Source: SHLQ01 sp964451305
Lineage (GTDB): Bacteria; Actinomycetota; Acidimicrobiia; Acidimicrobiales; SHLQ01
Assembly: GCA_964451305.1 (NCBI GenBank)
Contig: CAYVHV010000014.1
Span: 11,022 to 75,021 of the forward strand
DNA: 64,000 bases
Direction of reading: 5' to 3'
Part shown: positions 17,351-25,991 of the stretch, piece after piece
How positions within the stretch are numbered: position 1 is the stretch's first letter
Layout of the letters: every line of letters begins with the position of its first letter
The notes under the pieces: generated by a model
Told to the model about the DNA's origin: nothing
The model's input: only the letters and a program-made list of their open reading frames with translations
Database searches by the model: none
Translations under genes and position numbers: made by a program

Positions 17351-18967
17351 ATGTCGGATCAGACAGAAGAGCAGTGGTGGCGAACCGGTGTTGTGTACCA
17401 GGTGTATGTGCGGTCATTCGCTGACGGCAACGGTGACGGAACCGGCGACGTGGCTGGTCTGCGTAGTCGTCTCGGCTATCTGAGCGCACTCGGCGTCGAC
17501 GCGCTGTGGATCAACCCGTGGTACGCGTCGCCGCTTCGCGACGGCGGCTACGACGTGGCGGATTACCGCAAAATTGATGAACGTTTCGGGACGACCGAAG
17601 AGGTCGAGACGTTCATTTCGGAGGCGCACGATTACGGCATCAAGGTGATTGCTGATCTCGTACCGAACCACACCTCGAGCGATCACGCGTGGTTTCAAGA
17701 AGCGCTCGCTGCAGAACCTGGTAGCCCCGAACGCGATCGCTATGTGTTCCAACCGGGCAAGGGCGAAGATGGCGAGCTTCCACCCACGGACTGGACGGCG
17801 GTCTTTGGTGGGTCGGCGTGGGAACCGGTCGGTGACGGCTGGTGGTACCTCCATATCTTCGATGTGTCGCAGCCCGACCTGAACTGGGAGAACGAGGAGG
17901 TTCGAGCCGAGTTCGACAGCGTGTTCCGCTTCTGGCTCGATCGTGGGATCGATGGTTTCCGCATCGACGTCGCACACGGATTGGTCAAGGACCGGACGTT
18001 TCCCGATGTTGGACGTGTCGGCGCGATTCTCGAGAGCGAACGGGTCGCGAACCATCCCTTCTGGGACCGCGATGGCGTCCACGAGATCAACCGTCGCTGG
18101 CGCAGGGTGCTCGATGAGTATGAGAACCGCATGATGGTCGCAGAGGCATGGGTCGCCGCTGACCGGCTACCGCTCTACTTGCGCCCTGACGAATACCATC
18201 AGTCCTTCAACTTCGATCTGTTGACCACCGATTGGGATGCATCGGAGTTCGCTGCGGTCATCGAGACATCGGTCGAGGCAGCCGAGAAGATTGGCGCAGC
18301 CTCGACGTGGGTGCTTTCGAACCACGATGTGATGCGTCACGCAACGCGCTATGGCCTGGCGAAGGGTACGGCCTGGCGCAAGTGGCCAATGACCGGGCCG
18401 GTCGAGGCGCTCGACGTGGAACTTGGGAACAGACGTGCGCGAGCTGCGTGTCTCATCACGATGGCGCTTCCAGGATCGACGTACGTGTACCAAGGCGAAG
18501 AGCTGGGCTTACCGGACGTGTGGGATCTGCCCGAGGACGTTCTCGACGACCCGACGTGGTTGCGTTCGGGCAAGACCGAAAAGGGTCGAGACGGAAACCG
18601 CGTTCCGATCCCTTGGAAGGAGAGCGGCCCCTCGTTCGGCTTTGGTGATGGCGGGTCATGGCTGCCTCAACCCGACACGTTCGGCGCACTCAGTGCGGAA
18701 GCCCAAGAGGGTGATAGCACATCGATGCTGGCGTTGTACCGGGAGGTAATCGAAGCGCGAAAACAGCACCTCATTGCTGACCAGCGCTTCGAGATCGTCG
18801 AACTGGGCAAGGACGTATTGTCGTTCCAGCGGGGCGATGTTCACGTCATTGTGAACATGTCAGCATCGGCGATCGACCTCCCAGCTGGCGAGATTATCGT
18901 CTCATCACTGCCGGGCGTGACGACGACCCTCGAGCCGGAAACTGCGGTGTGGATGAGGGCAAACTGA
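17351..18967 (+). CDS. GH13 alpha-glucosidase / oligo-1,6-glucosidase-like enzyme
   Basis: Encodes 538 residues with an AAAGGAG site before the ATG. The catalytic set of the GH13 barrel is complete: nucleophile Asp206 in GFRIDVAHG, acid/base Glu265 in MMVAEAWV, stabiliser Asp326 in LSNHDVMRH, and the early motif DLVPNHTSSDH. It lacks a signal peptide, so it would act in the cytoplasm on maltose- or isomaltose-type oligosaccharides. Trehalose synthase is an alternative but usually carries a longer C-terminus. Confidence 0.9.
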   Translation: MSDQTEEQWWRTGVVYQVYVRSFADGNGDGTGDVAGLRSRLGYLSALGVDALWINPWYASPLRDGGYDVADYRKIDERFGTTEEVETFISEAHDYGIKVIADLVPNHTSSDHAWFQEALAAEPGSPERDRYVFQPGKGEDGELPPTDWTAVFGGSAWEPVGDGWWYLHIFDVSQPDLNWENEEVRAEFDSVFRFWLDRGIDGFRIDVAHGLVKDRTFPDVGRVGAILESERVANHPFWDRDGVHEINRRWRRVLDEYENRMMVAEAWVAADRLPLYLRPDEYHQSFNFDLLTTDWDASEFAAVIETSVEAAEKIGAASTWVLSNHDVMRHATRYGLAKGTAWRKWPMTGPVEALDVELGNRRARAACLITMALPGSTYVYQGEELGLPDVWDLPEDVLDDPTWLRSGKTEKGRDGNRVPIPWKESGPSFGFGDGGSWLPQPDTFGALSAEAQEGDSTSMLALYREVIEARKQHLIADQRFEIVELGKDVLSFQRGDVHVIVNMSASAIDLPAGEIIVSSLPGVTTTLEPETAVWMRAN

Positions 18968-19005
18968 GCGCCTTTCCGACACGTTGTGAAATCTGACCAC
19001 ACCCC

Positions 19006-19033
19006 TTGAGATATCCAAGAAACTCTGTACTAT
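19006..19033 (+). promoter_or_regulatory. Candidate sigma-70 promoter upstream of the hairpin-rich leader
   Basis: TTGAGA at 19006-19011 and TACTAT at 19028-19033 are separated by 16 bases. The stretch is distinctly AT-richer than its surroundings. It lies about 180 bases before the TetR-like gene and would transcribe the hairpin series at 19038-19141. Confidence 0.5.
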
Positions 19034-19037
19034 GTTC

Positions 19038-19141
19038 TTTGGGTCTAAAGCCCAAAACATTCGGCGGCGAGTGCCGAATGTGGCGGAAAAGGCGGGAAAA
19101 GGCGGGAAAGTAGCTCGGGGGTTGGTCTTGGCCGGCCCCCG
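19038..19141 (+). ncRNA. Putative structured 5' leader or small RNA with three hairpins
   Basis: Three stems follow the promoter. The first is 19038-19056 (TTTGGG/CCCAAA, 7-nt loop). The second is 19057-19081 (9-bp perfect stem around GGCGAGT). The third is 19116-19141 (CGGGGG/CCCCCG). Between the last two is a purine-rich run with GGCGGGAAAA repeated. It could be a leader regulating the TetR-like gene or an independent small RNA ending at the third hairpin. No known riboswitch class was recognised. Confidence 0.35.
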
Positions 19142-19215
19142 ATCTATGCGTTCGGGGGCATGTGTCGGTCCGGCGAACCCTGTAATTGGTCGGGTTCCCA
19201 GCTACCGTTGTGGCT

Positions 19216-19989
19216 ATGGCAAGAAACCGGCGGTCCGCAGAAGAAACCCGCCGGCTTATGGTCGAGGCAGGCCTTGAGATGCTCCAGCAGCACGGCCTGA
19301 CCCTCGGGCTTGGTCAGCTCACTCTCGAGGCAGCGTGCATCGAAAAAGACATCGCTCGATCGTCGAGCCATTCGGCGTGGGCGATCGATGACAGGTTCTC
19401 TCCCCAAGAGAAGTTTCAGCGTGAAGTCGTCAAGTCCTGGCTCTTTGATCGAGAAGGCACCCTGTTCGCTGGGGCCGCAGCTGATGCGGTTGCGAAGCTC
19501 TTCGAGGACGGCGAACGCCCGACACCAAAAGAAGTGATTCGCGCCGGTGGTCAAGCTGCCCTCGATGTTGGGATGCGGAGCGCTGAACAAGGTGGCGACT
19601 TTCTCTCCACCGACCTTGCGTTGCGGTACTCGATCGCATCACAGCCGCACGGCGAACGAGATCCAGAGATGCTCGGCTGGTTGTCATCGGGCGAACGTTC
19701 GAATCGAAAGGCCCGTGTCGAAGACACCTACAAGCCATTCGCCAAGACCATTGGCTACGAAGCCAAGCCGGAATTTGGCGATGCTGCCTACGAGATCTAT
19801 TCGGTTGTGGTCGCGTCCCTCGTCGAGGGGCTTTCGTTGCGCTCGATGCTGTTGCCAGAGCTGGAAATCACCGAGCCCATCCCGGGGACCGAAGAGGATC
19901 GCGTTCCGGCCAACGTACTGGGCGCCTGCCTCGAAGCGCTCGTCCCCGTCTTCTTCAATCCAATAGAGGACGACTCACAACCCGAGTGA
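19216..19989 (+). CDS. TetR-like transcriptional regulator
   Basis: Encodes 257 residues from ATG 19216 (TACCGT box 7 bases upstream). The N-terminus RNRRSAEETRRLMVEAGLEML resembles the first helix of TetR DNA-binding domains. The rest is helical with no catalytic motif. The HTH core is atypical, so the family call is moderate. Its 3' end overlaps the convergent HAD-like gene by 15 bases. The ligand and targets are unknown. Confidence 0.55.
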   Translation: MARNRRSAEETRRLMVEAGLEMLQQHGLTLGLGQLTLEAACIEKDIARSSSHSAWAIDDRFSPQEKFQREVVKSWLFDREGTLFAGAAADAVAKLFEDGERPTPKEVIRAGGQAALDVGMRSAEQGGDFLSTDLALRYSIASQPHGERDPEMLGWLSSGERSNRKARVEDTYKPFAKTIGYEAKPEFGDAAYEIYSVVVASLVEGLSLRSMLLPELEITEPIPGTEEDRVPANVLGACLEALVPVFFNPIEDDSQPE

Positions 19990-20448
19990 GATCTCGCGTG
20001 CGAACGTGAGGAGCTCCTCCACGTGTGAGTTGGTGAACCCGATCGACGGCGTTGTCTGCACGAGCGTCGTCGGAATCGTTTCGTTTCGTTTCGACGCCCA
20101 CGAGTAGGCATCGTCGTAGAGGTCGTCGTCAATCCACGCCGCTGGGCGGGCGCCTACCCAATGCTTGACCGAGTCGAGTTTGCGGGTTTGGGTCTGGCCA
20201 CGGACAAAGGAGATGACCGGCAAAGGATCGAGGCCGAGGGCTGGGCACAGTGCCTGGTTCGCGTAGTGCTCCCACGTGGTAGCCCATACGAGATCGAACG
20301 CTTCGGCCAGCCGTTGTAGCCGCGGAGCGTGAGCATCGGTCCAGACCACCCAGAACCCGCCCAACTCACGTTCTTCGAAGTCGGCCGGCGGCGTCATGCC
20401 ATAGGGGGAAAGGACTCCACCGACGTCGAGCAGAAGGTAGGGGCGCAT
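19975..20448 (-). CDS. HAD-like protein
   Basis: Encodes 157 residues from ATG 20448; TACCTT lies 6 bases upstream on the minus strand. The first HAD motif is LLLDVGGVL (nucleophile Asp8, but Gly at the +2 position where phosphatases carry the second Asp). A late acidic motif WIDDDLYDD fits HAD motif IV. It could be a phosphatase or a hydrolase-like protein with modified chemistry. It shares the minus strand with msrB downstream of that gene. Confidence 0.65.
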   Translation of the reverse strand: MRPYLLLDVGGVLSPYGMTPPADFEERELGGFWVVWTDAHAPRLQRLAEAFDLVWATTWEHYANQALCPALGLDPLPVISFVRGQTQTRKLDSVKHWVGARPAAWIDDDLYDDAYSWASKRNETIPTTLVQTTPSIGFTNSHVEELLTFAREISLGL

Positions 20449-20473
20449 TTGCCCAAGGTAGCGGCTCGTCAGG

Positions 20474-20902
20474 TCAGCGGGGTTCGAGGACGATCGAGGC
20501 TGAGTTGATGCAGTACCTGGTGTCTTTGCCGCCTTGCCCGTCGGGGAAGACATGGCCGAGGTGCGCGCCGCAGTCGGCGCAAAGCGTTTCAGTGCGTGGA
20601 ATGCCGTATGCCCAGTCAGAGTCCTCGGCGATGGCCTCTTCACTGACCGGCGCGTTAAATCCGGGCCACGGCGAACCGCTTGCATCGAGCTTGTTCTCGC
20701 TATCGAAGAGCTCTGCGTTGCAAACCCGGCAGTGATACGTGCCAGTGGTGGTCGTACCCAGGTATTCGCCCGTGTACGGCTCTTCGGTACGGCCGAGATG
20801 CGCCACCTGATACTGCACGGGCGTCAATTTCTCGCGCAGCTCATCTTCGGAGTATTTAGTAATTCGAGGCTTCTTTGCAAAGAGTCGCTTCAATAGCTTC
20901 AT
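20474..20902 (-). CDS. msrB: Peptide-methionine (R)-S-oxide reductase
   Basis: Encodes 142 residues from ATG 20902 (MKLLKRLFAKK). It reduces R-methionine sulfoxide in damaged proteins. Seen: two zinc Cys pairs (CRVCNAELF and CADCGAHLGHVF) and the catalytic Cys in RYCINSASI near the C-terminus. It lacks a signal peptide, so it acts in the cytoplasm. The msrA partner is encoded about 3.4 kb away at 24301 rather than as a fusion. Confidence 0.93.
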   Translation of the reverse strand: MKLLKRLFAKKPRITKYSEDELREKLTPVQYQVAHLGRTEEPYTGEYLGTTTTGTYHCRVCNAELFDSENKLDASGSPWPGFNAPVSEEAIAEDSDWAYGIPRTETLCADCGAHLGHVFPDGQGGKDTRYCINSASIVLEPR

Positions 20903-20966
20903 ACATAGAGAAACCGGGTGAGGTATCCAACTTGTTCCACCCATCTCCCGCGGGCGCAGAATCTGG

Positions 20967-21425
20967 CTAGGCGGCTCGTTTGGTTACGTCGGGGCGATCG
21001 GGAGCGATGAATTCGTGGAGGTACCGCCACTCTGGGTCATCTTCACCGGAAAGCTCCATGCCTCGCTCACGGACGATCGACGGTGCCGATAGCAGCGCCT
21101 CGGCCAAGCTTTGAGTTCGGGAACCGTAGAAACTCAGTTCCCACCGGCCGTGAGAACACACTCGACTCATCGGGAAGAACCCGGCGTCTTCGGCAGCTTC
21201 GATAACCGCGTCCTCGAACTCGTAGAACCATGTCGCTTCGTCCGGGCTCGCAAGGCCGTCTTCGCCTGGCTCATCCATCATGACGCCGAGAAGATGTAGG
21301 TACGGCGCTTCCCGTTGTGGGCCAACGTCGACGAGCCCTCGGTTGTAGAGGACGCTGGCGCTTTTGCCGTCGTCGGTTTGGGCCTGGTACATCTGCCACG
21401 CCTGTGGAACCTGATTCGAACGCAT
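20967..21425 (-). CDS. Hypothetical protein, DUF695-like
   Basis: Encodes 152 residues. The start WQMYQAQTDDGKSASVLYNRGLVDVG followed by LHLLGVMMDEPGEDGL and FEDAVIEAAEDAGFFPMSRVCSHGRWELSFYG resembles DUF695-type cytoplasmic proteins of unknown function. No signal or membrane segment is present. It is upstream of msrB on the same strand with a 64-bp gap. Confidence 0.6.
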   Translation of the reverse strand: MRSNQVPQAWQMYQAQTDDGKSASVLYNRGLVDVGPQREAPYLHLLGVMMDEPGEDGLASPDEATWFYEFEDAVIEAAEDAGFFPMSRVCSHGRWELSFYGSRTQSLAEALLSAPSIVRERGMELSGEDDPEWRYLHEFIAPDRPDVTKRAA

Positions 21426-21539
21426 GGAGACAAATCGGCGCGAGCTACCCGGTTCTTGAATAGAAGGTCATATGACACCCAATGTGAGGCATCGGACCCC
21501 TAAGGGCCCTCACTACATCTGCCGATAATTACTGGGACG

Positions 21540-22505
21540 ATGGCATCTCATTCCGCACCCACGCCCATTCGAGGCGATCTCGACGAGGAGTACTTCGACG
21601 AGGACGACGACGATCGCGCCTTCGACGATGAGTTCGAAGACAACTACGACGACGACGAGCTCGACGATCACGACGACAACGATCATGACGATCGCGGGCA
21701 GAGCGAACGATCGAACGATCTCCCCGAGGTCGCAGCGAGACCGAAACGGCGAGTGTTTCGGTGGGCTGCTCGCCTTCTCTCGCTCGCCGTTCTTGCCGTC
21801 GTCGGTGTCGGCGCATACCTGCTCTGGCCGACGCTAAACGAGCGCTTCATTCAACCGGTCGAGACAACGGCTGCTGAGCTCGACACCGTCGAGGGAAGAA
21901 TCGATCAGCTCGACACGTCATCCGCGGATTTTGCTGCTGTCGTTGGAGAACTCGACACTCGCCTCACCCAGATCGAGGCCGCCCAATCGGATGTCGCGAA
22001 CCGTCTCGATGAGGTCGACGAGACCATCGGAGAACTCGACGGATTGATCGAGACCCAGACCACCCGGCTCGATGGTCTCGATGAATTGGCCGCCACGCTC
22101 GGTACCGATCTCGATGAAACGAACGCAACCGCTGCTCGCCAACTCGAGATCACCCGTGCTGCTGAGCTCATGTCGCGAGCTCGACTGTTTCTCTTCCAGG
22201 CGAACTACGGACTTGCCGCTGCTGATCTCGACGCTGCGACGGTGACCCTTGCCAACCTCGACTCTGAAGATGGAGACATCGACGAGGTCATCGACCGACT
22301 CGACCGGGCGCTTGTGAACTTGCCCGACTTCCCGGTCGCAGCGGCGAGCGATCTCGATATTGCATGGCAGACGCTGCTCGGGAATTCACCAGCGCCGTCG
22401 CCGCTGCCGTTCCGGACCGATGACGCCGAAACGACCGACGATTCCGAGTCGCAGCCGAGCACCGATGATGGTGCCACCGACGAGCTCGAGGCCGTCGCGG
22501 AGTAA
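21540..22505 (+). CDS. Single-pass membrane protein with acidic N-terminus and coiled-coil exterior
   Basis: Encodes 321 residues. Residues 1-60 are extremely Asp/Glu-rich and cytoplasmic. One membrane helix (LLSLAVLAVVGVGAYLLW) lies around 78-96. Residues about 105-205 form a heptad-like coiled coil rich in Asp/Leu/Thr. A helical stretch ELMSRARLFLFQANYGLAAADLD recalls HemX-type proteins. The last about 40 residues are acidic and disordered. No enzymatic motif. It may be a scaffold or envelope protein; function unknown. Confidence 0.7.
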   Translation: MASHSAPTPIRGDLDEEYFDEDDDDRAFDDEFEDNYDDDELDDHDDNDHDDRGQSERSNDLPEVAARPKRRVFRWAARLLSLAVLAVVGVGAYLLWPTLNERFIQPVETTAAELDTVEGRIDQLDTSSADFAAVVGELDTRLTQIEAAQSDVANRLDEVDETIGELDGLIETQTTRLDGLDELAATLGTDLDETNATAARQLEITRAAELMSRARLFLFQANYGLAAADLDAATVTLANLDSEDGDIDEVIDRLDRALVNLPDFPVAAASDLDIAWQTLLGNSPAPSPLPFRTDDAETTDDSESQPSTDDGATDELEAVAE

Positions 22506-22508
22506 CTC

Positions 22509-22976
22509 CTAGCTTGGAACCGCCCGTAGCGAAGAATCGAACCTCTTCATCGCAAACGAGAAGCCGAGCGCCCCTACTTTGCTGAGGAGGGGACCGAGCG
22601 GATCGATGAAACTGGGTAGGCGATCGACGGTGACGTCTTCAAACCAAACGATTCGGGCGCCGTTCCCATGCGATGTCAACGTGAAGCCAGCTTTGCCGTC
22701 CAGGACAGGACCGATCTTCGCGACCTCGCAGTAACCGGTCGATGTTTCCGGGTCCCAGTCGATTGCGAGGACTTCCATGCGATCGACCAGCATGAGCGGG
22801 CCAACCCCGGTGTAGGCCGTGAACGTGCCTCCGACCGCACGCGGGTCGCCGTCGTCGATTTCGACTCGTGTGGCGGGTACCCAGTCGCCATGGGCTTCCC
22901 AGTCGATCATTTCCTCCCAGACCTTGTGCGGGGGAGTGATGAAGTCATGCGTGACGGTGAAGCCGATGGCAACCAT
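22509..22976 (-). CDS. SRPBCC (START/polyketide cyclase-like) family protein
   Basis: Encodes 155 residues. The start FTVTHDFITPPHKVWEEMIDWEAHGDWVP and the alternating strands (GTFTAYTGVGPLMLVDRMEV, GKAGFTLTSHGNGARIVWFEDV) plus a long C-terminal helix fit the SRPBCC hydrophobic-pocket fold. These proteins bind or act on lipids or polyketides; the ligand is unknown. GACACT lies 6 bases upstream of its ATG. It is convergent with the preceding membrane-protein gene, with 3 bases between stops. Confidence 0.72.
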   Translation of the reverse strand: MVAIGFTVTHDFITPPHKVWEEMIDWEAHGDWVPATRVEIDDGDPRAVGGTFTAYTGVGPLMLVDRMEVLAIDWDPETSTGYCEVAKIGPVLDGKAGFTLTSHGNGARIVWFEDVTVDRLPSFIDPLGPLLSKVGALGFSFAMKRFDSSLRAVPS

Positions 22977-22998
22977 GGTTCCAGTGTCTCACCGGCGG

Positions 22999-24225
22999 TT
23001 ACCGCAGCGCTGACCCAACGTGGTGTCCGGTGCTAAACACGGCCTGCAAGAGGTAGCCGCCGGTAGGGGCCTCCCAGTCGAGCATCTCGCCGACGACGTA
23101 GGTGTTTGGCGATGCATTGAGTTGAAGGTCATCGTCGACCGCCGACCATAACACGCCGCCAGCACACGAGATGGCACGCTCCATCGATGCGAGTTCGTCG
23201 ACCTGGAGCGTGACGGCTTTCGCGAGTTCACCGAGACCGTCGGCGTTCGTGGGTAGGTCGTTCCCGGTGGCCTCGCGCATCAGGCTGATGCCGACGGGGC
23301 TGATGCCACTGCGGGCTAGCCACGTCGAGAGTGACTTCTTCTTCTGACGGCGCTCGACGAGTCGGCGGACGAGATCGCCGACGTCGAGGTCGGGCATGAG
23401 GTCGATTATGAGCTCGCCGGAACCGTCGGCGGCGATCTGTTCTCGGAGGCGCCGCGAGTGTGCATAGACGGGTCCGCCTTGCAACCCGGTTCGAGTCACG
23501 ATCGGGTCGCCGCGAACGGCGTAGCCGTCGACGATGACCGCAGAGTTCTTCACCGGCTCGCCCGCAAATCGATCGACGAGCGGTGCACTCCACGGGTACG
23601 AGATGCCGCAGTTCGCCGGCTGCAGATCGGTGACGTCGATGCCGCGGTCACGAAGGGTTGTGACCCATGAGCCGTTCGAGCCAACCCTCGGCCAGCTCGG
23701 CCCTCCGAGGGCAAGGACTGCAGCGTCGTACTCATAGCGCTGGCTGTTGCCGTCGCTGTCGAGAAACGTGAGGGCGGTGCGTTCGCCGGAATCATCCCAG
23801 CCGCACCACGTGTGCTCACCGGTAAAGGTCACGCCCCGCGCCCGGAGCCGACGAAGCCAGGCGCGGAGAAGTGGCACAGCGCGAAACGACTTTGGGAAGA
23901 CGCGCCCGCTACTACCGACGAAGGGTGTTTCACCAAGGCCGCCGGCCCACGTGCGTAGGTCGTCGGGGGTGAACCCGCGGATCGCCGCTTCGAGATGGTG
24001 CCGTTCGGGGCCGTAGCGGTCGAGGAACTCATCGATGGGTTCGCTATGGGTCATGTTCAAGCCGCCGCGGCCAGCGAGAACGAACTTGCGGCCCGGAGAT
24101 CGGCGTTGATCGAAGATCGCGACGGTGTGACCAGCGCGAGCCGCGACCTCGGCTGCCATCAGTCCACCAGGCCCCGCGCCGACGATGACGACATCGAGCG
24201 TGCGCTCTTGGGGTTCTGTTTCCAC
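22999..24225 (-). CDS. FAD-dependent oxidoreductase of the BaiN/TIGR03862 type
   Basis: Encodes 408 residues. The N-terminal Rossmann motif is VVIVGAGPGGLMAAE, followed by the family stretch GRKFVLAGRGGLNMTHSE, and a C-terminal motif around ISCAGGVLW and YVVGEMLDWEAPTGGYLLQAVF closes the FAD site. Family members are flavoproteins of mostly unknown substrate. GTG 24225 is preceded by TAAGCT at 6 bases, a leaderless-type start. It is divergent from msrA. Confidence 0.85.
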   Translation of the reverse strand: METEPQERTLDVVIVGAGPGGLMAAEVAARAGHTVAIFDQRRSPGRKFVLAGRGGLNMTHSEPIDEFLDRYGPERHHLEAAIRGFTPDDLRTWAGGLGETPFVGSSGRVFPKSFRAVPLLRAWLRRLRARGVTFTGEHTWCGWDDSGERTALTFLDSDGNSQRYEYDAAVLALGGPSWPRVGSNGSWVTTLRDRGIDVTDLQPANCGISYPWSAPLVDRFAGEPVKNSAVIVDGYAVRGDPIVTRTGLQGGPVYAHSRRLREQIAADGSGELIIDLMPDLDVGDLVRRLVERRQKKKSLSTWLARSGISPVGISLMREATGNDLPTNADGLGELAKAVTLQVDELASMERAISCAGGVLWSAVDDDLQLNASPNTYVVGEMLDWEAPTGGYLLQAVFSTGHHVGSALR

Positions 24226-24231
24226 CTGCAG

Positions 24232-24293
24232 AGCTTACGGCGGACAGAACTCTGAGCGTTTCGTAGAACGGCGTTGAGCCAATGGCCTACGGT
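24232..24293. promoter_or_regulatory. Divergent leaderless promoters of the flavoprotein gene and msrA
   Basis: On the minus strand TAAGCT (24237-24232) lies 6 bases before GTG 24225. On the plus strand TACGGT (24288-24293) lies 7 bases before ATG 24301. Both genes can therefore start transcription almost at their start codons from this 75-bp region. Confidence 0.45.
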
Positions 24294-24300
24294 TAGGGTC

Positions 24301-24927
24301 ATGTTCTCCCGATTCAAAGGCAAAGGAACCGAACCTGTTCCGGCCCCTCCGGGTCGCGACGAGCAGATGGTGATTGCCGAGACCCATGCCGTGCTCGGCA
24401 CACCGATGCGAGGACCGTTTCCCGACGGCATGGAGCAGATCATCATCGCCATGGGGTGTTTCTGGGGCCCGGAGAAGATCTTTGCCGAACTCGACGGGGT
24501 TTATACGACCGCAGCCGGTTACTCGGGCGGTGTCACGCCGAACGCAAACTACGAAGAGGTCGGTGGTGGAAGCACCGGGCACGCCGAATCGGTATTGATC
24601 GTCTTCGACCCAACGGTCATCTCGCTACAGGAATTGCTCGTCAAGTTCTGGGAGCAGCACGATCCAACGACGCCACGAGGGTTGACGGGCTTTGGTTCGC
24701 AGTACCGCAGTGCCATCTACACAACGACGCCCGAGCAGCTCGAGGCCGCACTCGCTTCGCGTGATCACTACCAGGCCCGGTTGCGTGACATTGGATATTC
24801 CAAGATTCGAACCGAAATTCGAGCGGCCGGAGAGTTCTACTACGCAGAGGACTACCACCAGCAGTACCTGCACAAGAACCCTGCAGCCTTCTGTCCACAC
24901 GGCTTCTGTCAGGTGAGCTACACCTAA
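24301..24927 (+). CDS. msrA: Peptide-methionine (S)-S-oxide reductase
   Basis: Encodes 208 residues from ATG 24301. The catalytic GCFWG motif places the nucleophile at Cys53. Further family marks are YSGG, TGHAESV and the C-terminal YHQQYLHKNP. Two late cysteines (FCPHGFC) may serve in thioredoxin-dependent recycling. The N-terminal about 50 residues before the core are longer than in minimal MsrA but normal for MsrA class A. It repairs S-methionine sulfoxide and complements the msrB at 20474. Confidence 0.93.
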   Translation: MFSRFKGKGTEPVPAPPGRDEQMVIAETHAVLGTPMRGPFPDGMEQIIIAMGCFWGPEKIFAELDGVYTTAAGYSGGVTPNANYEEVGGGSTGHAESVLIVFDPTVISLQELLVKFWEQHDPTTPRGLTGFGSQYRSAIYTTTPEQLEAALASRDHYQARLRDIGYSKIRTEIRAAGEFYYAEDYHQQYLHKNPAAFCPHGFCQVSYT

Positions 24928-25021
24928 CCTTCGACGAGCCACACGTGGACCTTCGACGAGCACACGTGGTTCTCCCACGTCGAGCCAATGGAATTGGAGC
25001 GGTGTCTGCTAGCAATGCGTC

Positions 25022-25915
25022 ATGCTGATCTCGCTCTTCGATTCCCAACCCGTCGTATCAACCGCAGTTGCGAACGCTGAACGCGCACGAGCGGCAGGAC
25101 TCCATCGCTATTGGGCGCCGCAGGTCATGAACGCTGACACCATGCTGACCTTGGGTGCGGTCGCGGCTTCGGTTCCTGACATCCTGCTCGGCACGTCGGT
25201 CGTTGCAATGCAAACCATGCTTCCCCAGACGATGGCTCAGCAGGCCCGAACCCTCAACCAACTCAGCGATGGGCGGTTCACGCTGGGGATCGGCGTGAAC
25301 CACGAACCCGTCGTCACGAACCGGTGGGGGCTTCCATGGGAAAAGCCGTACAGCCGCTTCGTCGACTATCTCAACGCCATGACGCCGCTGCTCGAAATCG
25401 AGTCGGTCGATGTGTCCGGGACGTACTTTTCGCACACGACCGAAATCGCCGTTCCCGGTGATGCGCCAGAGCTGATGCTCGCCGCCCTCGGCCCGAAGAT
25501 GCTCAACCTGGCCGCCGAGCGCAGTGGCGGGACGATCACGTGGATGACCGGGCCGAAGACGATCGCCGAACACATCCGGCCGAACCTCGACGCTGGTCAA
25601 GAGGCTAGCGGTGGCGGCAAAATCGTTGCCGGAGTCTCGGTCGTTACAACGACGAGCGAAGAGGAGATAGCTTCTGCACGCTCGTGGGCGAACAAGGCGC
25701 TCGCGATCTACCCACAATTGCCGTCGTACCGTGCCGTTATGGACCGTGAGGGCGCAACCGAGGCTGCCGACCTTGTGCTGATCGGTAGCGCCGATGAAGT
25801 GCAAGCGGGTATTGAACGGTACCGAGACGCCGGCACCGATGAGGTCGCGCTGAACCTGATGGGCGCTCCCGAGCAGAACGAGCGCAGTTGGGAACTGATC
25901 TCGGGTATGGCGTAG
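25022..25915 (+). CDS. LLM-class (luciferase-like, probably F420-dependent) oxidoreductase
   Basis: Encodes 297 residues of the bacterial luciferase-like TIM barrel family. Seen: ADTMLTLGAVAASVPDILLGTSVV, LSDGRFTLGIGVNHEPVV and the C-terminal VLIGSADEVQAGIERYRDAGTDEVALN. The overall pattern is that of actinobacterial F420- or FMN-dependent enzymes. The cofactor is inferred from family and lineage. TAGCAA lies 6 bases before the ATG. The substrate is unknown. Confidence 0.85.
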   Translation: MLISLFDSQPVVSTAVANAERARAAGLHRYWAPQVMNADTMLTLGAVAASVPDILLGTSVVAMQTMLPQTMAQQARTLNQLSDGRFTLGIGVNHEPVVTNRWGLPWEKPYSRFVDYLNAMTPLLEIESVDVSGTYFSHTTEIAVPGDAPELMLAALGPKMLNLAAERSGGTITWMTGPKTIAEHIRPNLDAGQEASGGGKIVAGVSVVTTTSEEEIASARSWANKALAIYPQLPSYRAVMDREGATEAADLVLIGSADEVQAGIERYRDAGTDEVALNLMGAPEQNERSWELISGMA

Positions 25916-25979
25916 CCGCTATTCCGAACGTACAGGACCCGATATCAGCCTTGCTCCACGAGCCGGATCGTTCACGCCG

Positions 25980-25985
25980 TAGCCT
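25980..25985 (+). promoter_or_regulatory. Candidate leaderless -10 element before the small membrane protein gene
   Basis: TAGCCT followed by 6 bases and GTG 25992, without a ribosome-binding site. Confidence 0.45.
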
Positions 25986-25991
25986 TACGGG

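Noticed and set aside
19038..19141. Possible known riboswitch
   Set aside because: The hairpins do not match any conserved riboswitch core I recognise; kept only as an unassigned structured RNA.
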